From: Calidifonticultor sp964387355
GTDB taxonomy: Bacteria > Actinomycetota > Humimicrobiia > Humimicrobiales > Humimicrobiaceae
Length of the DNA stretch: 27,841 nucleotides
Reading direction: 5' to 3'
Assembly (NCBI GenBank): GCA_964387355.1
Contig: CAYLWJ010000075.1
Location: forward strand, 1 to 27,841
Position numbers and translations under genes: made by a program. Below, one piece after another: positions 1-6,923 of this stretch. The notes beneath the pieces were generated by a model. The model searched no databases, was not told where the DNA came from, and saw only the letters and a list, made by a program, of their open reading frames with translations. Position 1 is the first letter of the stretch. Each line of letters opens with the position of its first letter.

Positions 1-567
1 GTTCTGAATTACAATATAAAAAGAAGGATGTGTCCCCCAAAATACATAAATTGGGTCAAATCCTGCAGCAATTTCTGCATAATAAGGCCTTGCCGATCTA
101 ATTGGACCAACTAAATTTGGTTTATGTGAAGAAAAAATTGAAACAAATCTTGTTATCCCTCCTTCATCTACTACCTCAAAAACAACATCAGCTGAAATTA
201 AACCAGATTGAGGTCTTGCATTTGGAGTATTTTCTATCATAATTGCCATAGGACGATTATTTTCAACTTTTTCTGATAGCTCAAACCCAGTTAAAATATT
301 AATATTGCCTGTAATTTCATTAATATTAGTTTCTTGAGTTTTTTGAGCTGTTGTTTCTTCAGCTTGTTTTTCTTGCCCCGATGTTTGGGTAGTTGATTCT
401 TTTATAGATTCTTCTGTCTTAGTTGACTTACTAGTTGCGGAAGCTTTACATGATGTAATATTTAATGCAAGTGTGAAAATTAATAATAATGAAACAGTAA
501 ATAATGCTACACCTGCTTTTGAAAATAATACTTTAAAAAACTTCTGATTCTTTTTAAAAAAATTCAA
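1..567 (-). CDS. DUF3048 (YerB-like) lipoprotein, 3' end cut by window edge
   Basis: The reading frame is open from a TTG at 567 to the window edge (189 codons), so the C-terminus is missing. TTG is chosen because GGAGGT lies about 6 bases upstream (574-579) and no better start fits. Residues about 10-33 form a basic-then-hydrophobic signal peptide ending in a lipobox (I-T-S-C), so the protein is probably lipidated on the cysteine and held at the outer face of the membrane. A Ser/Thr/Gln/Glu-rich linker follows. The DUF3048 start is then recognisable: a R-P-M-A-I-M-I-E-N segment, A-R-P-Q-S-G-L, D-E-G-G-I-T-R-F and G-P-I-R-S-A-R-P-Y. The family occurs in Firmicutes and Actinobacteria with no firm biochemical role. 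It is the last gene of the minus-strand series, 60 bp after the D,D-carboxypeptidase. Family call firm; function unknown. Confidence 0.88.
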   Translation of the reverse strand, partial: MNFFKKNQKFFKVLFSKAGVALFTVSLLLIFTLALNITSCKASATSKSTKTEESIKESTTQTSGQEKQAEETTAQKTQETNINEITGNINILTGFELSEKVENNRPMAIMIENTPNARPQSGLISADVVFEVVDEGGITRFVSIFSSHKPNLVGPIRSARPYYAEIAAGFDPIYVFWGTHPSFYIVIQN

Positions 568-627
568 TTTTTTACCTCCGGTACTATTTTGTTTTTTAAT
601 TTTACTTTATTTACTATTAGATTTATT

Positions 628-2139
628 TTAATCCTTTTTTAACCTACTTATTAGATTTTTAATTATTATAAGTATAAAAATTAAAAAGTAAAATAAAATT
701 AAAAAAATTAATAAATATTTAATTTTATTGTTATTTTCCTTTTGAAACATTACTTCAACATAAGGCTTGTCAATATTTTCCTTATTAATCAGACCTATTA
801 TAGCTTCATTTTCTATTAAATTTATAATATTGTTTTCAAAATTTTTAATATCTGAATCATTCGCCTTTAACATATTATCATTTATTTTTGGCAAATTATC
901 TTGTAGTAATTTAATTTTTAAGGAAGCAATTTTTTGACTTTTTGAAAGAGGAAGGTTTATTTTTGTTTTAGGAATAAAAACAAAATCATTTGTATTTATG
1001 CTGTTTTGATTAATTTGCTTAAGGTCATCTGAGATTTTTATTTCAGTATTTTTATTTATAAACGTTAGACAATCTTTTTGAGGATAAACATAAGTATATA
1101 TTTTAGTATTAAAGTTATAGCTAGCAGTTGTTTTATAATCAGATATCTCAACTAGCTTATACTCTTTATTAGAATCTACAATTTTTCTATATTCGTAGTT
1201 GTCATTAACCCAATTTATTAACTTTAGAGCATCTGACTCTCTTTTACCTTCCTGGCTTTTTAAAATTATTAAAACTGTTTTTATATCAGCCCTTTCTGAA
1301 TATAAAGCTATACAATAACCAGCATTATTTGTAAAACCAGTTTTTATACCTTTAATATAGTCAAAGAACAATAATATATTTGTATTATAAATTTCCATAG
1401 GTGTATCATTTATTTTAATAATATCACTTTTCTTAGCTATTATTTCTCTAAATATTTCATTTTTTAAGCAATAATTAGCTATTAACGCTAAATCTTGCGC
1501 AGTTGACTTATGTTCTTTATAATTAAGGTCTAAACCATTAGTATTTTGAAAGAAACTGTTTTTTGCCCCTATTTCTAGAGCTTTATTATTCATTAGTTTT
1601 ACAAATTCTTCTTCATTTCCACATATATATTCAGCTAAGGCTATTGTTGCATTATTGTGAGAGCTAATCAATGCTGCTTTTATTAAATCCAGAACAGAAA
1701 TTTTATCGCCTTGGTGAAATTCAAAAAAGGAATTATTTCTACCGGAAGCTTTTTTTGAAATTTTTACAACTTCATTTAAATTTTTTGCATTTTCTATTGC
1801 AATTATTGCAGTTAGCATTTTAGTTAAGCTTGCCGGATATAATTTTTCATTGCTATTTTTTTCACATAAAATTTTTCCAGTTTCAGTCTCAAATACGATA
1901 AATGATTCAGCTGAAATATTAGAAAAAGAATTATCTGCAACTATTGAATCAGAATAAATTAATTTTGGATATCCAAAAACAATAGTAAAAGGTGTTATTA
2001 AAAGTATTAAAAATAAAAAGAAAACCAGGATAATCTTTAAAAAAAAAGATAGCGAGAAATTTAAATGTGAAAAATTTAAATTGACATTTAAATTAAAATC
2101 TTTTATTTTTTTAGAGGCATTTGATTTTTTTAGAGGCAT
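628..2139 (-). CDS. D-alanyl-D-alanine carboxypeptidase (peptidase S11, penicillin-binding protein)
   Basis: This 503-residue enzyme trims the terminal D-Ala from peptidoglycan stem peptides outside the cytoplasmic membrane. All three serine-type motifs of the S11 family are present: S-L-T-K at 104-107 (nucleophile S104), S-H-N at 160-162, and K-T-G at 266-268. A hydrophobic segment at about 30-57 is a signal anchor. A second strongly hydrophobic segment close to the C-terminus, followed by a short basic tail, is a membrane anchor, as in DacA/DacF-type enzymes although more hydrophobic than their usual amphipathic helix. The N-terminus carries a near-duplication, since the start region and the next stretch share an 18-base repeat. 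ATG start with only a weak purine run upstream. It lies 43 bp behind the MerR gene. Could equally be called DacF-like; substrate specificity cannot be told. Confidence 0.93.
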   Translation of the reverse strand: MPLKKSNASKKIKDFNLNVNLNFSHLNFSLSFFLKIILVFFLFLILLITPFTIVFGYPKLIYSDSIVADNSFSNISAESFIVFETETGKILCEKNSNEKLYPASLTKMLTAIIAIENAKNLNEVVKISKKASGRNNSFFEFHQGDKISVLDLIKAALISSHNNATIALAEYICGNEEEFVKLMNNKALEIGAKNSFFQNTNGLDLNYKEHKSTAQDLALIANYCLKNEIFREIIAKKSDIIKINDTPMEIYNTNILLFFDYIKGIKTGFTNNAGYCIALYSERADIKTVLIILKSQEGKRESDALKLINWVNDNYEYRKIVDSNKEYKLVEISDYKTTASYNFNTKIYTYVYPQKDCLTFINKNTEIKISDDLKQINQNSINTNDFVFIPKTKINLPLSKSQKIASLKIKLLQDNLPKINDNMLKANDSDIKNFENNIINLIENEAIIGLINKENIDKPYVEVMFQKENNNKIKYLLIFLILFYFLIFILIIIKNLISRLKKD

Positions 2140-2152
2140 TTGGCAAATTCTT

Positions 2153-2192
2153 CAATTTTAATTTATTTATAACAATTTTAATTTATTTATAA
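2153..2192. repeat. Perfect 2 x 20-bp tandem duplication over the merR stop codon
   Basis: Two identical 20-base units (2153-2172 and 2173-2192) lie head to tail. The second unit contains the stop codon of the MerR gene and its last codons; the first lies in the spacer before the carboxypeptidase. Both units are A/T with one C. The most likely origin is replication slippage. Confidence 0.9.
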
Positions 2193-3085
2193 TTTTCTAA
2201 AAATTTTTTATTTTCTTTTTTAAATAACATTTCATGAAATTCTATAAAAATAGACTCTAATTTTGATATTAATTTAACAGCTTTTTTATAAGAATTTTTT
2301 CTTTTTGATAAAATTAGAGGATAAACTATTTGTTGTAAAAGATTAGACTGTCTAATTGCACTATTTTCAAATAACTTTAAATGTTTTGGAAGCAATCCAA
2401 AGCTACTAAATTTGCTAGAAATTTTAATTATCTCTATATCAAATCCATTAAAATATAATGTTCCATCTTCTTCATGAAAACTTACAAAACCTTCTTCACA
2501 TAAACTTTTTACAAAATCTTTTGATATTTTAAATTTTAAACATATTTCTTCTAAAGACATTTTATTTGAATCGATATTTGAATCGATATTATTTTGTAGC
2601 TTTTGCTGTCCTTGAATTTCTTTAAACTCTTTTTGTTCTAGTTCTCTTTGTAGCTCTTGTTGTAGCTCTTGTTTTTCAAGTAATTGTCCTGGTACTTGTC
2701 CTTGTATTTGTGCTCTTCTCTGTGTTTGTCCTTGTGCTTTTGCTTGTGCTTGTCCCTTTTTTTGTAATAATCCCTGTAGTGCTAGTTGTTCTTTTTGCTC
2801 TTGTATTTCTTGTTGTTTTTCTTTATTTTCTAAATTTATATTTTCCAGCCTTTCCTTTATTATTTTTAATGGTAAAAAAGATTCTTTTTGCATTTTTAAT
2901 ATTTCATTTATCCTTAAAAAATCACTCCCGTTATAAACTCTATATTTATTGTCAGCTCTATTTGGTTTTATTAGACCTTTTGATTCAAGAAATCTTAATT
3001 TACTACATGTAACGTCTGGATAATATTTTTTAAATTTTTTAACTATCTCACCAATCGTTAGGTAATCTTTTTTAAATTTTTGCAT
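2183..3085 (-). CDS. ftsR: MerR-family transcription regulator, FtsR-like
   Basis: A 300-residue regulator with a MerR winged-helix domain at about 8-82 (T-I-G-E-I-V near the start, L-R-F-L-E-S-K-G-L-I in the recognition part, Y-R-V-Y wing). A second helical region follows at about 175-295, itself starting with a helix-turn-helix-like stretch (S-L-E-E-I-C-L-K-F-K-I-S). The two are separated by an unusual linker at about 88-175 that is extremely rich in Gln, Glu and Lys, probably coiled coil. Immediate linkage to a GarA-type FHA gene is the arrangement of actinobacterial FtsR (Rv1828 in Mycobacterium), reported in Corynebacterium to control ftsZ; that role is inferred here from homology and context only. 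No Shine-Dalgarno precedes the ATG; a 6-bp hairpin ends about 6 bases before it. Gene symbol moderately sure. Confidence 0.82.
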   Translation of the reverse strand: MQKFKKDYLTIGEIVKKFKKYYPDVTCSKLRFLESKGLIKPNRADNKYRVYNGSDFLRINEILKMQKESFLPLKIIKERLENINLENKEKQQEIQEQKEQLALQGLLQKKGQAQAKAQGQTQRRAQIQGQVPGQLLEKQELQQELQRELEQKEFKEIQGQQKLQNNIDSNIDSNKMSLEEICLKFKISKDFVKSLCEEGFVSFHEEDGTLYFNGFDIEIIKISSKFSSFGLLPKHLKLFENSAIRQSNLLQQIVYPLILSKRKNSYKKAVKLISKLESIFIEFHEMLFKKENKKFLENYK

Positions 3086-3091
3086 TTTAAT

Positions 3092-3107
3092 AAACGCTAA
3101 AGCGTTT
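3092..3107 (-). promoter_or_regulatory. Small palindrome/hairpin just upstream of ftsR start
   Basis: AAACGC and GCGTTT are complementary around a 4-base loop (3092-3097 / 3102-3107), ending 6 bases before the ftsR ATG on the minus strand. It is GC-rich for this genome and sits where a ribosome binding site would be; none is visible. It could be a dyad operator for autoregulation or a leader hairpin. As an intrinsic terminator it would work only on the plus strand (T-run at 3105-3110), where no gene needs one. Confidence 0.4.
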
Positions 3108-3123
3108 TTTAATTGAAAAAAGA

Positions 3124-3129
3124 ATTATA
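3124..3129 (-). promoter_or_regulatory. Possible -10 element for ftsR
   Basis: A perfect TATAAT on the minus strand lies 39 bases before the ftsR ATG, in the spacer after the FHA gene. No convincing -35 hexamer is found 16-18 bases further up, so this is only a candidate for a secondary promoter. AT-rich spacers give such matches by chance. Confidence 0.25.
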
Positions 3130-3179
3130 TACAAATACTTAAAAACTTTTTTACATATTGCATTCCAAATTAAATATAC

Positions 3180-3650
3180 TTAAATATACGTAAAAAAAAT
3201 AAAAATGTATTTTCCTATTTGTATTTTATCTCCATATTTTAAATTAACTGAATTGTTAATTATTTCGCCATTTAAATATGTTCCATTTAAACTATTTAAA
3301 TCCTCTAACTCAAAATGATCATTGATTTTTTTTATAACAGCGTGATGTCTAGAAACAGTAATATCATCAAGCAATATATCTGAATCAGCACTCCTGCCAA
3401 TTGTTAATGTATTTTCTTTAATAAGAAATTTTTCACCAATACTTGGTCCTTTTATCACTATAAGCCCAGAATCACCTTTATTTATTTTTTTAAGTTGATC
3501 TTGAACTTCTTGTGGAATTTCACCAATTAGTTCTATTTCAAGTTTTTTTAAAGTAGCAGTTTTATCATCTTCAACTTTTTTAAATTTTTTATCCTGGTTT
3601 ATATCTTGATTTATATCCTTATTTATATCCTTATTATTTTTACTTTGCAC
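3180..3650 (-). CDS. garA: FHA-domain protein, GarA-like
   Basis: A 156-residue cytoplasmic signalling protein with one forkhead-associated domain at about 62-156. Typical phosphothreonine-binding residues are visible: G-R-S at the start of strand 4, then S-R-H-H-A, and L-N-S-L-N-G-T-Y. Strand order, the G-L-I-V-I-K-G-P start and the end Q-I-G-K-Y-I-F-I-F-F match mycobacterial GarA, which controls 2-oxoglutarate and glutamate enzymes and is switched by Ser/Thr kinases at an N-terminal E-T-T-S motif. That motif is not present; the only nearby threonines are T-A-T at 31-33. The N-terminal tail is instead a degenerate D-I-N-K/Q repeat made by a 12-bp unit. GTG start with GAGG about 9 bases upstream. 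It directly precedes the FtsR-like gene. Metabolic targets are inferred. Confidence 0.85.
   Translation of the reverse strand: MQSKNNKDINKDINQDINQDKKFKKVEDDKTATLKKLEIELIGEIPQEVQDQLKKINKGDSGLIVIKGPSIGEKFLIKENTLTIGRSADSDILLDDITVSRHHAVIKKINDHFELEDLNSLNGTYLNGEIINNSVNLKYGDKIQIGKYIFIFFTYI
3591..3638. repeat. Four degenerate 12-bp tandem units in the garA tail
   Basis: Units at 3591-3602, 3603-3614, 3615-3626 and 3627-3638 differ at a few positions each and encode the D-I-N-K / D-I-N-Q repeat at residues about 5-20 of the FHA protein. The unit length is a multiple of three, so copy changes stay in frame. Confidence 0.8.
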
Positions 3651-3727
3651 TTTTTGTTCCTCTTTAAAATTTCTTTATAATTACTTATCTTTTAGTAATA
3701 ATTTAGAACTAAACTTCTTTTTTTAAT

Positions 3728-5278
3728 TTAATTTATATTTTTAATTTCTTTTAAAATAAAGTCTTGCATTTTGATAAAGTAATCTTTATTTTTTGATTCT
3801 ATATAGCATCTAATTAGCGGTTCAGTACCAGATGGTCTAATAAGTAACCAACTTTTATCTTCAAAAATTAATTTAACTCCATCAATATTGATTACATCTT
3901 TTATTTTAATTTCATTAAAAGAACTGTTTTTTAAATTAGCGAAATAATCAATTATTTTTTGCTTTTTTTCAGCATCAATTTCAATATCTATCCTTTTATT
4001 GTAAAAATAACCATATTTCTCATAAATTTGATTTAAATAATCAGATAAAACTAAACCATTTTTATATTTATTCAAATATGCTTGTATTTCTATTAACAAA
4101 AGGCATGCTAAAAGCCCATCTTTTTCTGGTATATGACCTTTTATACTTAAACCACCGCTTTCTTCCCCACCAATTAAAACATTTCCATTTAGCATTTCAC
4201 TTGCAATATATTTAAAACCAACAGGAGTTTCTTTAAAAGATAAACCATTATTTAAACAAATTTCATCAATTAAATGTGTTGTTGCAACTGTTCTTACTGC
4301 AATATCGCTTTTAGAAAATCTTTTAGTTTCAATGAAATAATTTAAAATTAATGCTATGGCATTATTAGGACTAATAAAAATTCCTTTTTTATCAACAGCA
4401 CCGAACCTATCTGCATCTCCATCAAGTCCAACACCTAACTCCAGACCATTTTTTATTACATTACTTTTTAAAATTTCTAAATTTTTTTCTGAAGGGTCTG
4501 GAAGTTTTCCGCCAAATAAAACGTCTCTGAAATTATTATAAACAATAACATTTAGAGATAAATTATCCTGTAAAATTTGCGGCAATATTTTACTAGATGC
4601 ACCATGCATTGTATCTATTGCCACAAGTGGTTTAAAATCTTTTATTAATTTACTATCAACTAAGCTTATCAATTTCTCTTTATAGCTTGTAAAATCATCA
4701 ATTAACTCTATCTCATAATCTTTATTATTCTTAAAATCGTTATTACTGTAACAATTTTCTAAGCTTTTGCTTTCATATTTGTTATCATTAGCTTTATTAT
4801 AAATATTATTAATATTGCCAATATTGTTATCATTAGCTTTATTATAAATATAAGTTTCAATTTCTTTAGTTATTACATCTTGGGCAGGTCCACCATAACT
4901 GCTTATAAATTTTATTCCATTATATTTTGATGGATTATGACTAGCAGTTATCATTATTGAACCATTTAACTTTTTATTAACAGCCATAAATGCAGACAAA
5001 GGGGTTGGAACAGAATGAGCTGCTAAAAATGGTTTAATTTTATGCTCCTTAATAGTTTCAGCTGAAAGATATGCGAAATCTTCAGATAAGAATCGGTTAT
5101 CATAACCTATAAATAACCCTTTGGAAGAATTATTACTATTAATTAAAAATCTACAAATTGCTTGTACTACAGTTTTTAAATTATCAAATGTGAATTCTTT
5201 TGCAATTATGGCTCTCCATCCATCAGTTCCAAATTTTATAGAATTTTTTTTGGTATTTACACTGCTTAAATTTTTCAT
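3728..5278 (-). CDS. Phosphoglucomutase/phosphomannomutase family protein
   Basis: A 516-residue alpha-D-phosphohexomutase moving phosphate between C1 and C6 of a hexose, supplying sugar-1-phosphates for glycan and envelope synthesis. Visible motifs: F-G-T-D-G-W-R near the N-terminus, the phosphoserine loop T-A-S-H-N-P (S113), the metal loop D-G-D-A-D-R (D286, D288, D290), the sugar-binding G-G-E-E-S-G-G, and the phosphate-binding R-P-S-G-T-E-P near the C-terminus. It is longer than usual (about 450-480) because of an Asn/Lys/Tyr-rich insert at about 144-180 that contains a duplicated Y-N-K-A-N-D-N. The start is ATG 5278 with AGGA about 9 bases before it; the frame stays open further upstream only because it runs through tRNA-Pro. 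Glucose or mannose preference cannot be told. Confidence 0.92.
   Translation of the reverse strand: MKNLSSVNTKKNSIKFGTDGWRAIIAKEFTFDNLKTVVQAICRFLINSNNSSKGLFIGYDNRFLSEDFAYLSAETIKEHKIKPFLAAHSVPTPLSAFMAVNKKLNGSIMITASHNPSKYNGIKFISSYGGPAQDVITKEIETYIYNKANDNNIGNINNIYNKANDNKYESKSLENCYSNNDFKNNKDYEIELIDDFTSYKEKLISLVDSKLIKDFKPLVAIDTMHGASSKILPQILQDNLSLNVIVYNNFRDVLFGGKLPDPSEKNLEILKSNVIKNGLELGVGLDGDADRFGAVDKKGIFISPNNAIALILNYFIETKRFSKSDIAVRTVATTHLIDEICLNNGLSFKETPVGFKYIASEMLNGNVLIGGEESGGLSIKGHIPEKDGLLACLLLIEIQAYLNKYKNGLVLSDYLNQIYEKYGYFYNKRIDIEIDAEKKQKIIDYFANLKNSSFNEIKIKDVINIDGVKLIFEDKSWLLIRPSGTEPLIRCYIESKNKDYFIKMQDFILKEIKNIN
4779..4851. repeat. Two identical 28-bp direct repeats inside the phosphohexomutase gene
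   Basis: Copies at 4779-4806 and 4824-4851 are identical and 45 bp apart start to start, so the coding frame is kept. They encode the doubled Y-N-K-A-N-D-N in a low-complexity insert between the phosphoserine domain and domain 2. A 17-bp Asn/Ile-coding stretch separates them. Confidence 0.9.
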
Positions 5279-5296
5279 AATTTTTCCTTTTACTTT

Positions 5297-5375
5297 TGGT
5301 CGGGATGAGAGGATTCGAACCTCCGACCCCCAGTACCCCATACTGGTGCGCTAAACCAAGCTGCGCCACATCCCG
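5297..5375 (-). tRNA. tRNA-Pro (anticodon GGG), CCA encoded
   Basis: A full cloverleaf reads on the minus strand. It has a 7-bp acceptor stem (CGGGATG with CATCCCG), a D stem GCGC/GCGC, and a 5-bp anticodon stem CCAGT/ACTGG around the loop ATGGGGT with anticodon GGG at 5339-5337. A 5-base variable region and a T arm with loop TTCGAAT complete it. Discriminator A and a genomic CCA (5299-5297) follow. It lies between der (ends 5457) and the phosphohexomutase gene, whose ATG is only 18 bases downstream of the CCA, so the tRNA is probably cut out of a longer mRNA or gives rise to it. Confidence 0.97.
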
Positions 5376-5456
5376 ACTAAATTATGACAAATGTCTATAT
5401 AAATAGTATAATAAAAAAACTTACTTTATTACAACTAAAATTAATTTTAAATTAAA

Positions 5457-6803
5457 TTAATATTTAAATTTAATAAGAATTGGCGTTCCAATAAATCCAT
5501 ATTTTTCTCTTAAATTATTTTCAATATATTTAATAACATTGTTCTTTTTATTAACATCCATATTGCAAAATACTAAAAAATATGGCGGAGATGTTTTAAT
5601 TTGTCTTACAAACTTTATTTTAAACTTCTTATTTTTAATATAAATTGCAGATTTGCTCTCTAAATCTTTAAAATAATTTGTTAAATCATGCTCAGATATT
5701 TTTTTACCTCTTTCTTCAAGCAAATAGTCTATCATTTTGAAAATTTCTTCATTATTTTTCTGTTTTAGTGCACTTATTTTTAAAAAAGGTATAAAATTTA
5801 AATGTTGTAAATCAGAATTAAGCTCATCTATTAAATTATTTAATTTATCATTGCTCACTAAATCAATTTTGTTAAATAAAATACAAACACTTTTGCCTTT
5901 ACTTAAGCATTTTTCAACTATTCTTCTATCCTGATTAGTAATTTGTTTTGTACTATCAATTATTACTAAACAAATATCAGAATTATCTATACTTCTGAAA
6001 GTTCTTATTTTACTGTAAAATTCCAACTCTTCTTCTTTAATCTTATCTTTTTTTAATCCTGCTGTATCAAAAAACTTATATGTTTTTCCATTAATTTTTA
6101 TAATACTATCTATACTGTCTCTAGTTGTTCCTTCTGTTTCATCTACTATTACTCTTTCTTCATTAATTATATTATTAAATAAGGTTGACTTTCCAACATT
6201 TGGTTGCCCAAGTATAGAAATTGTTGGAATATTGTCCTCTTCTTTTACTTTATCTTCATTGTGTATTTTGCTTTCATTATTTATCTTGATATTTTTTATT
6301 CTTTTTACTATCTCATCCAGCAACTCTGTAATATTTAACCCATGAATTGCTGACACTACTATTGGGTATCCAAAACCTAAATCCAAGTATTCTTCAATAT
6401 AATAGCTAGTGCTTAAATCTTGAGGATTATCCCATTTGTTGCCTACAAATATTATTGGCTTTTTTGTTTTTCTAAGTAAATTAGCTATTTCATAATCAAG
6501 AATAGTTATAGGATTTTTTACATCCACCAAAAATATTACTATATCTGCTTCATCTACAGCTTTAATTGCTTGTTGGAAAATTTTTTTAGATAAGCTATCC
6601 TGCTTATCAAATAAATCAATGCCTCCAGTATCTGTAACAATAAAATTTATGCCTGACCAATCAGTTTTATATTGTTTTCTATCACGTGTTATCATTGGTC
6701 TGCTATGAACAATTGCTTCAGAATGATCACACAACCTATTTACTAATGTAGATTTTCCAACATTAGGTTTGCCCACTAATGCAATTTTTATATATTTACT
6801 CAT
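5457..6803 (-). CDS. der: Ribosome assembly GTPase Der (EngA)
   Basis: A 448-residue protein with two tandem GTPase domains and a C-terminal KH-like domain, the Der signature. Domain 1: P-loop G-K-P-N-V-G-K-S at 11-18, D-T-G-G at 58-61, N-K-W-D at 122-125. Domain 2: G-Q-P-N-V-G-K-S at 199-206, D-T-A-G at 246-249, N-K-I-D at 311-314. The KH-like part covers about 355-448. The linker between the GTPase domains (about 172-190) is charged and short of structure. It acts in late 50S ribosomal subunit assembly. ATG start without a strong ribosome binding site. It follows the DUF512 gene after a 120-bp spacer with phased repeats and precedes tRNA-Pro. Confidence 0.97.
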   Translation of the reverse strand: MSKYIKIALVGKPNVGKSTLVNRLCDHSEAIVHSRPMITRDRKQYKTDWSGINFIVTDTGGIDLFDKQDSLSKKIFQQAIKAVDEADIVIFLVDVKNPITILDYEIANLLRKTKKPIIFVGNKWDNPQDLSTSYYIEEYLDLGFGYPIVVSAIHGLNITELLDEIVKRIKNIKINNESKIHNEDKVKEEDNIPTISILGQPNVGKSTLFNNIINEERVIVDETEGTTRDSIDSIIKINGKTYKFFDTAGLKKDKIKEEELEFYSKIRTFRSIDNSDICLVIIDSTKQITNQDRRIVEKCLSKGKSVCILFNKIDLVSNDKLNNLIDELNSDLQHLNFIPFLKISALKQKNNEEIFKMIDYLLEERGKKISEHDLTNYFKDLESKSAIYIKNKKFKIKFVRQIKTSPPYFLVFCNMDVNKKNNVIKYIENNLREKYGFIGTPILIKFKY

Positions 6804-6850
6804 AATATTTTACTTGTAAAACTTAATCATTAATAATAAAACTTATTGAT

Positions 6851-6908
6851 AACATTTAGAAACATTTAATAACACTTAATAACACTTGGTAAACACTTAA
6901 TAACACTT
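6851..6908. repeat. Six phased 7-mer repeats upstream of der
   Basis: The 7-mer AACACTT or AACATTT starts at 6851, 6861, 6871, 6881, 6892 and 6902, spaced 10-11 bp, that is, about one helical turn each. The array fills most of the spacer between the DUF512 stop side and der. On the minus strand the unit reads AAGTGTT/AAATGTT. Confidence 0.85.
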
Positions 6909-6923
6909 AATTAAAACACGTAA

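Noticed and set aside
2710..3012. Plus-strand frame of Leu/Val/Phe residues opposite the ftsR linker
   Set aside because: It is the shadow of the Gln/Glu-rich linker codons; no ribosome binding site or homology pattern.
5279..5341. A longer phosphohexomutase frame beginning upstream at 5341
   Set aside because: The extra residues are a translation of tRNA-Pro; the family start fits ATG 5278 with its own ribosome binding site.
5121..5354. Plus-strand frame ending over the tRNA
   Set aside because: It is antisense to the phosphohexomutase and ends in the well-known false peptide read from the antisense of tRNA genes.
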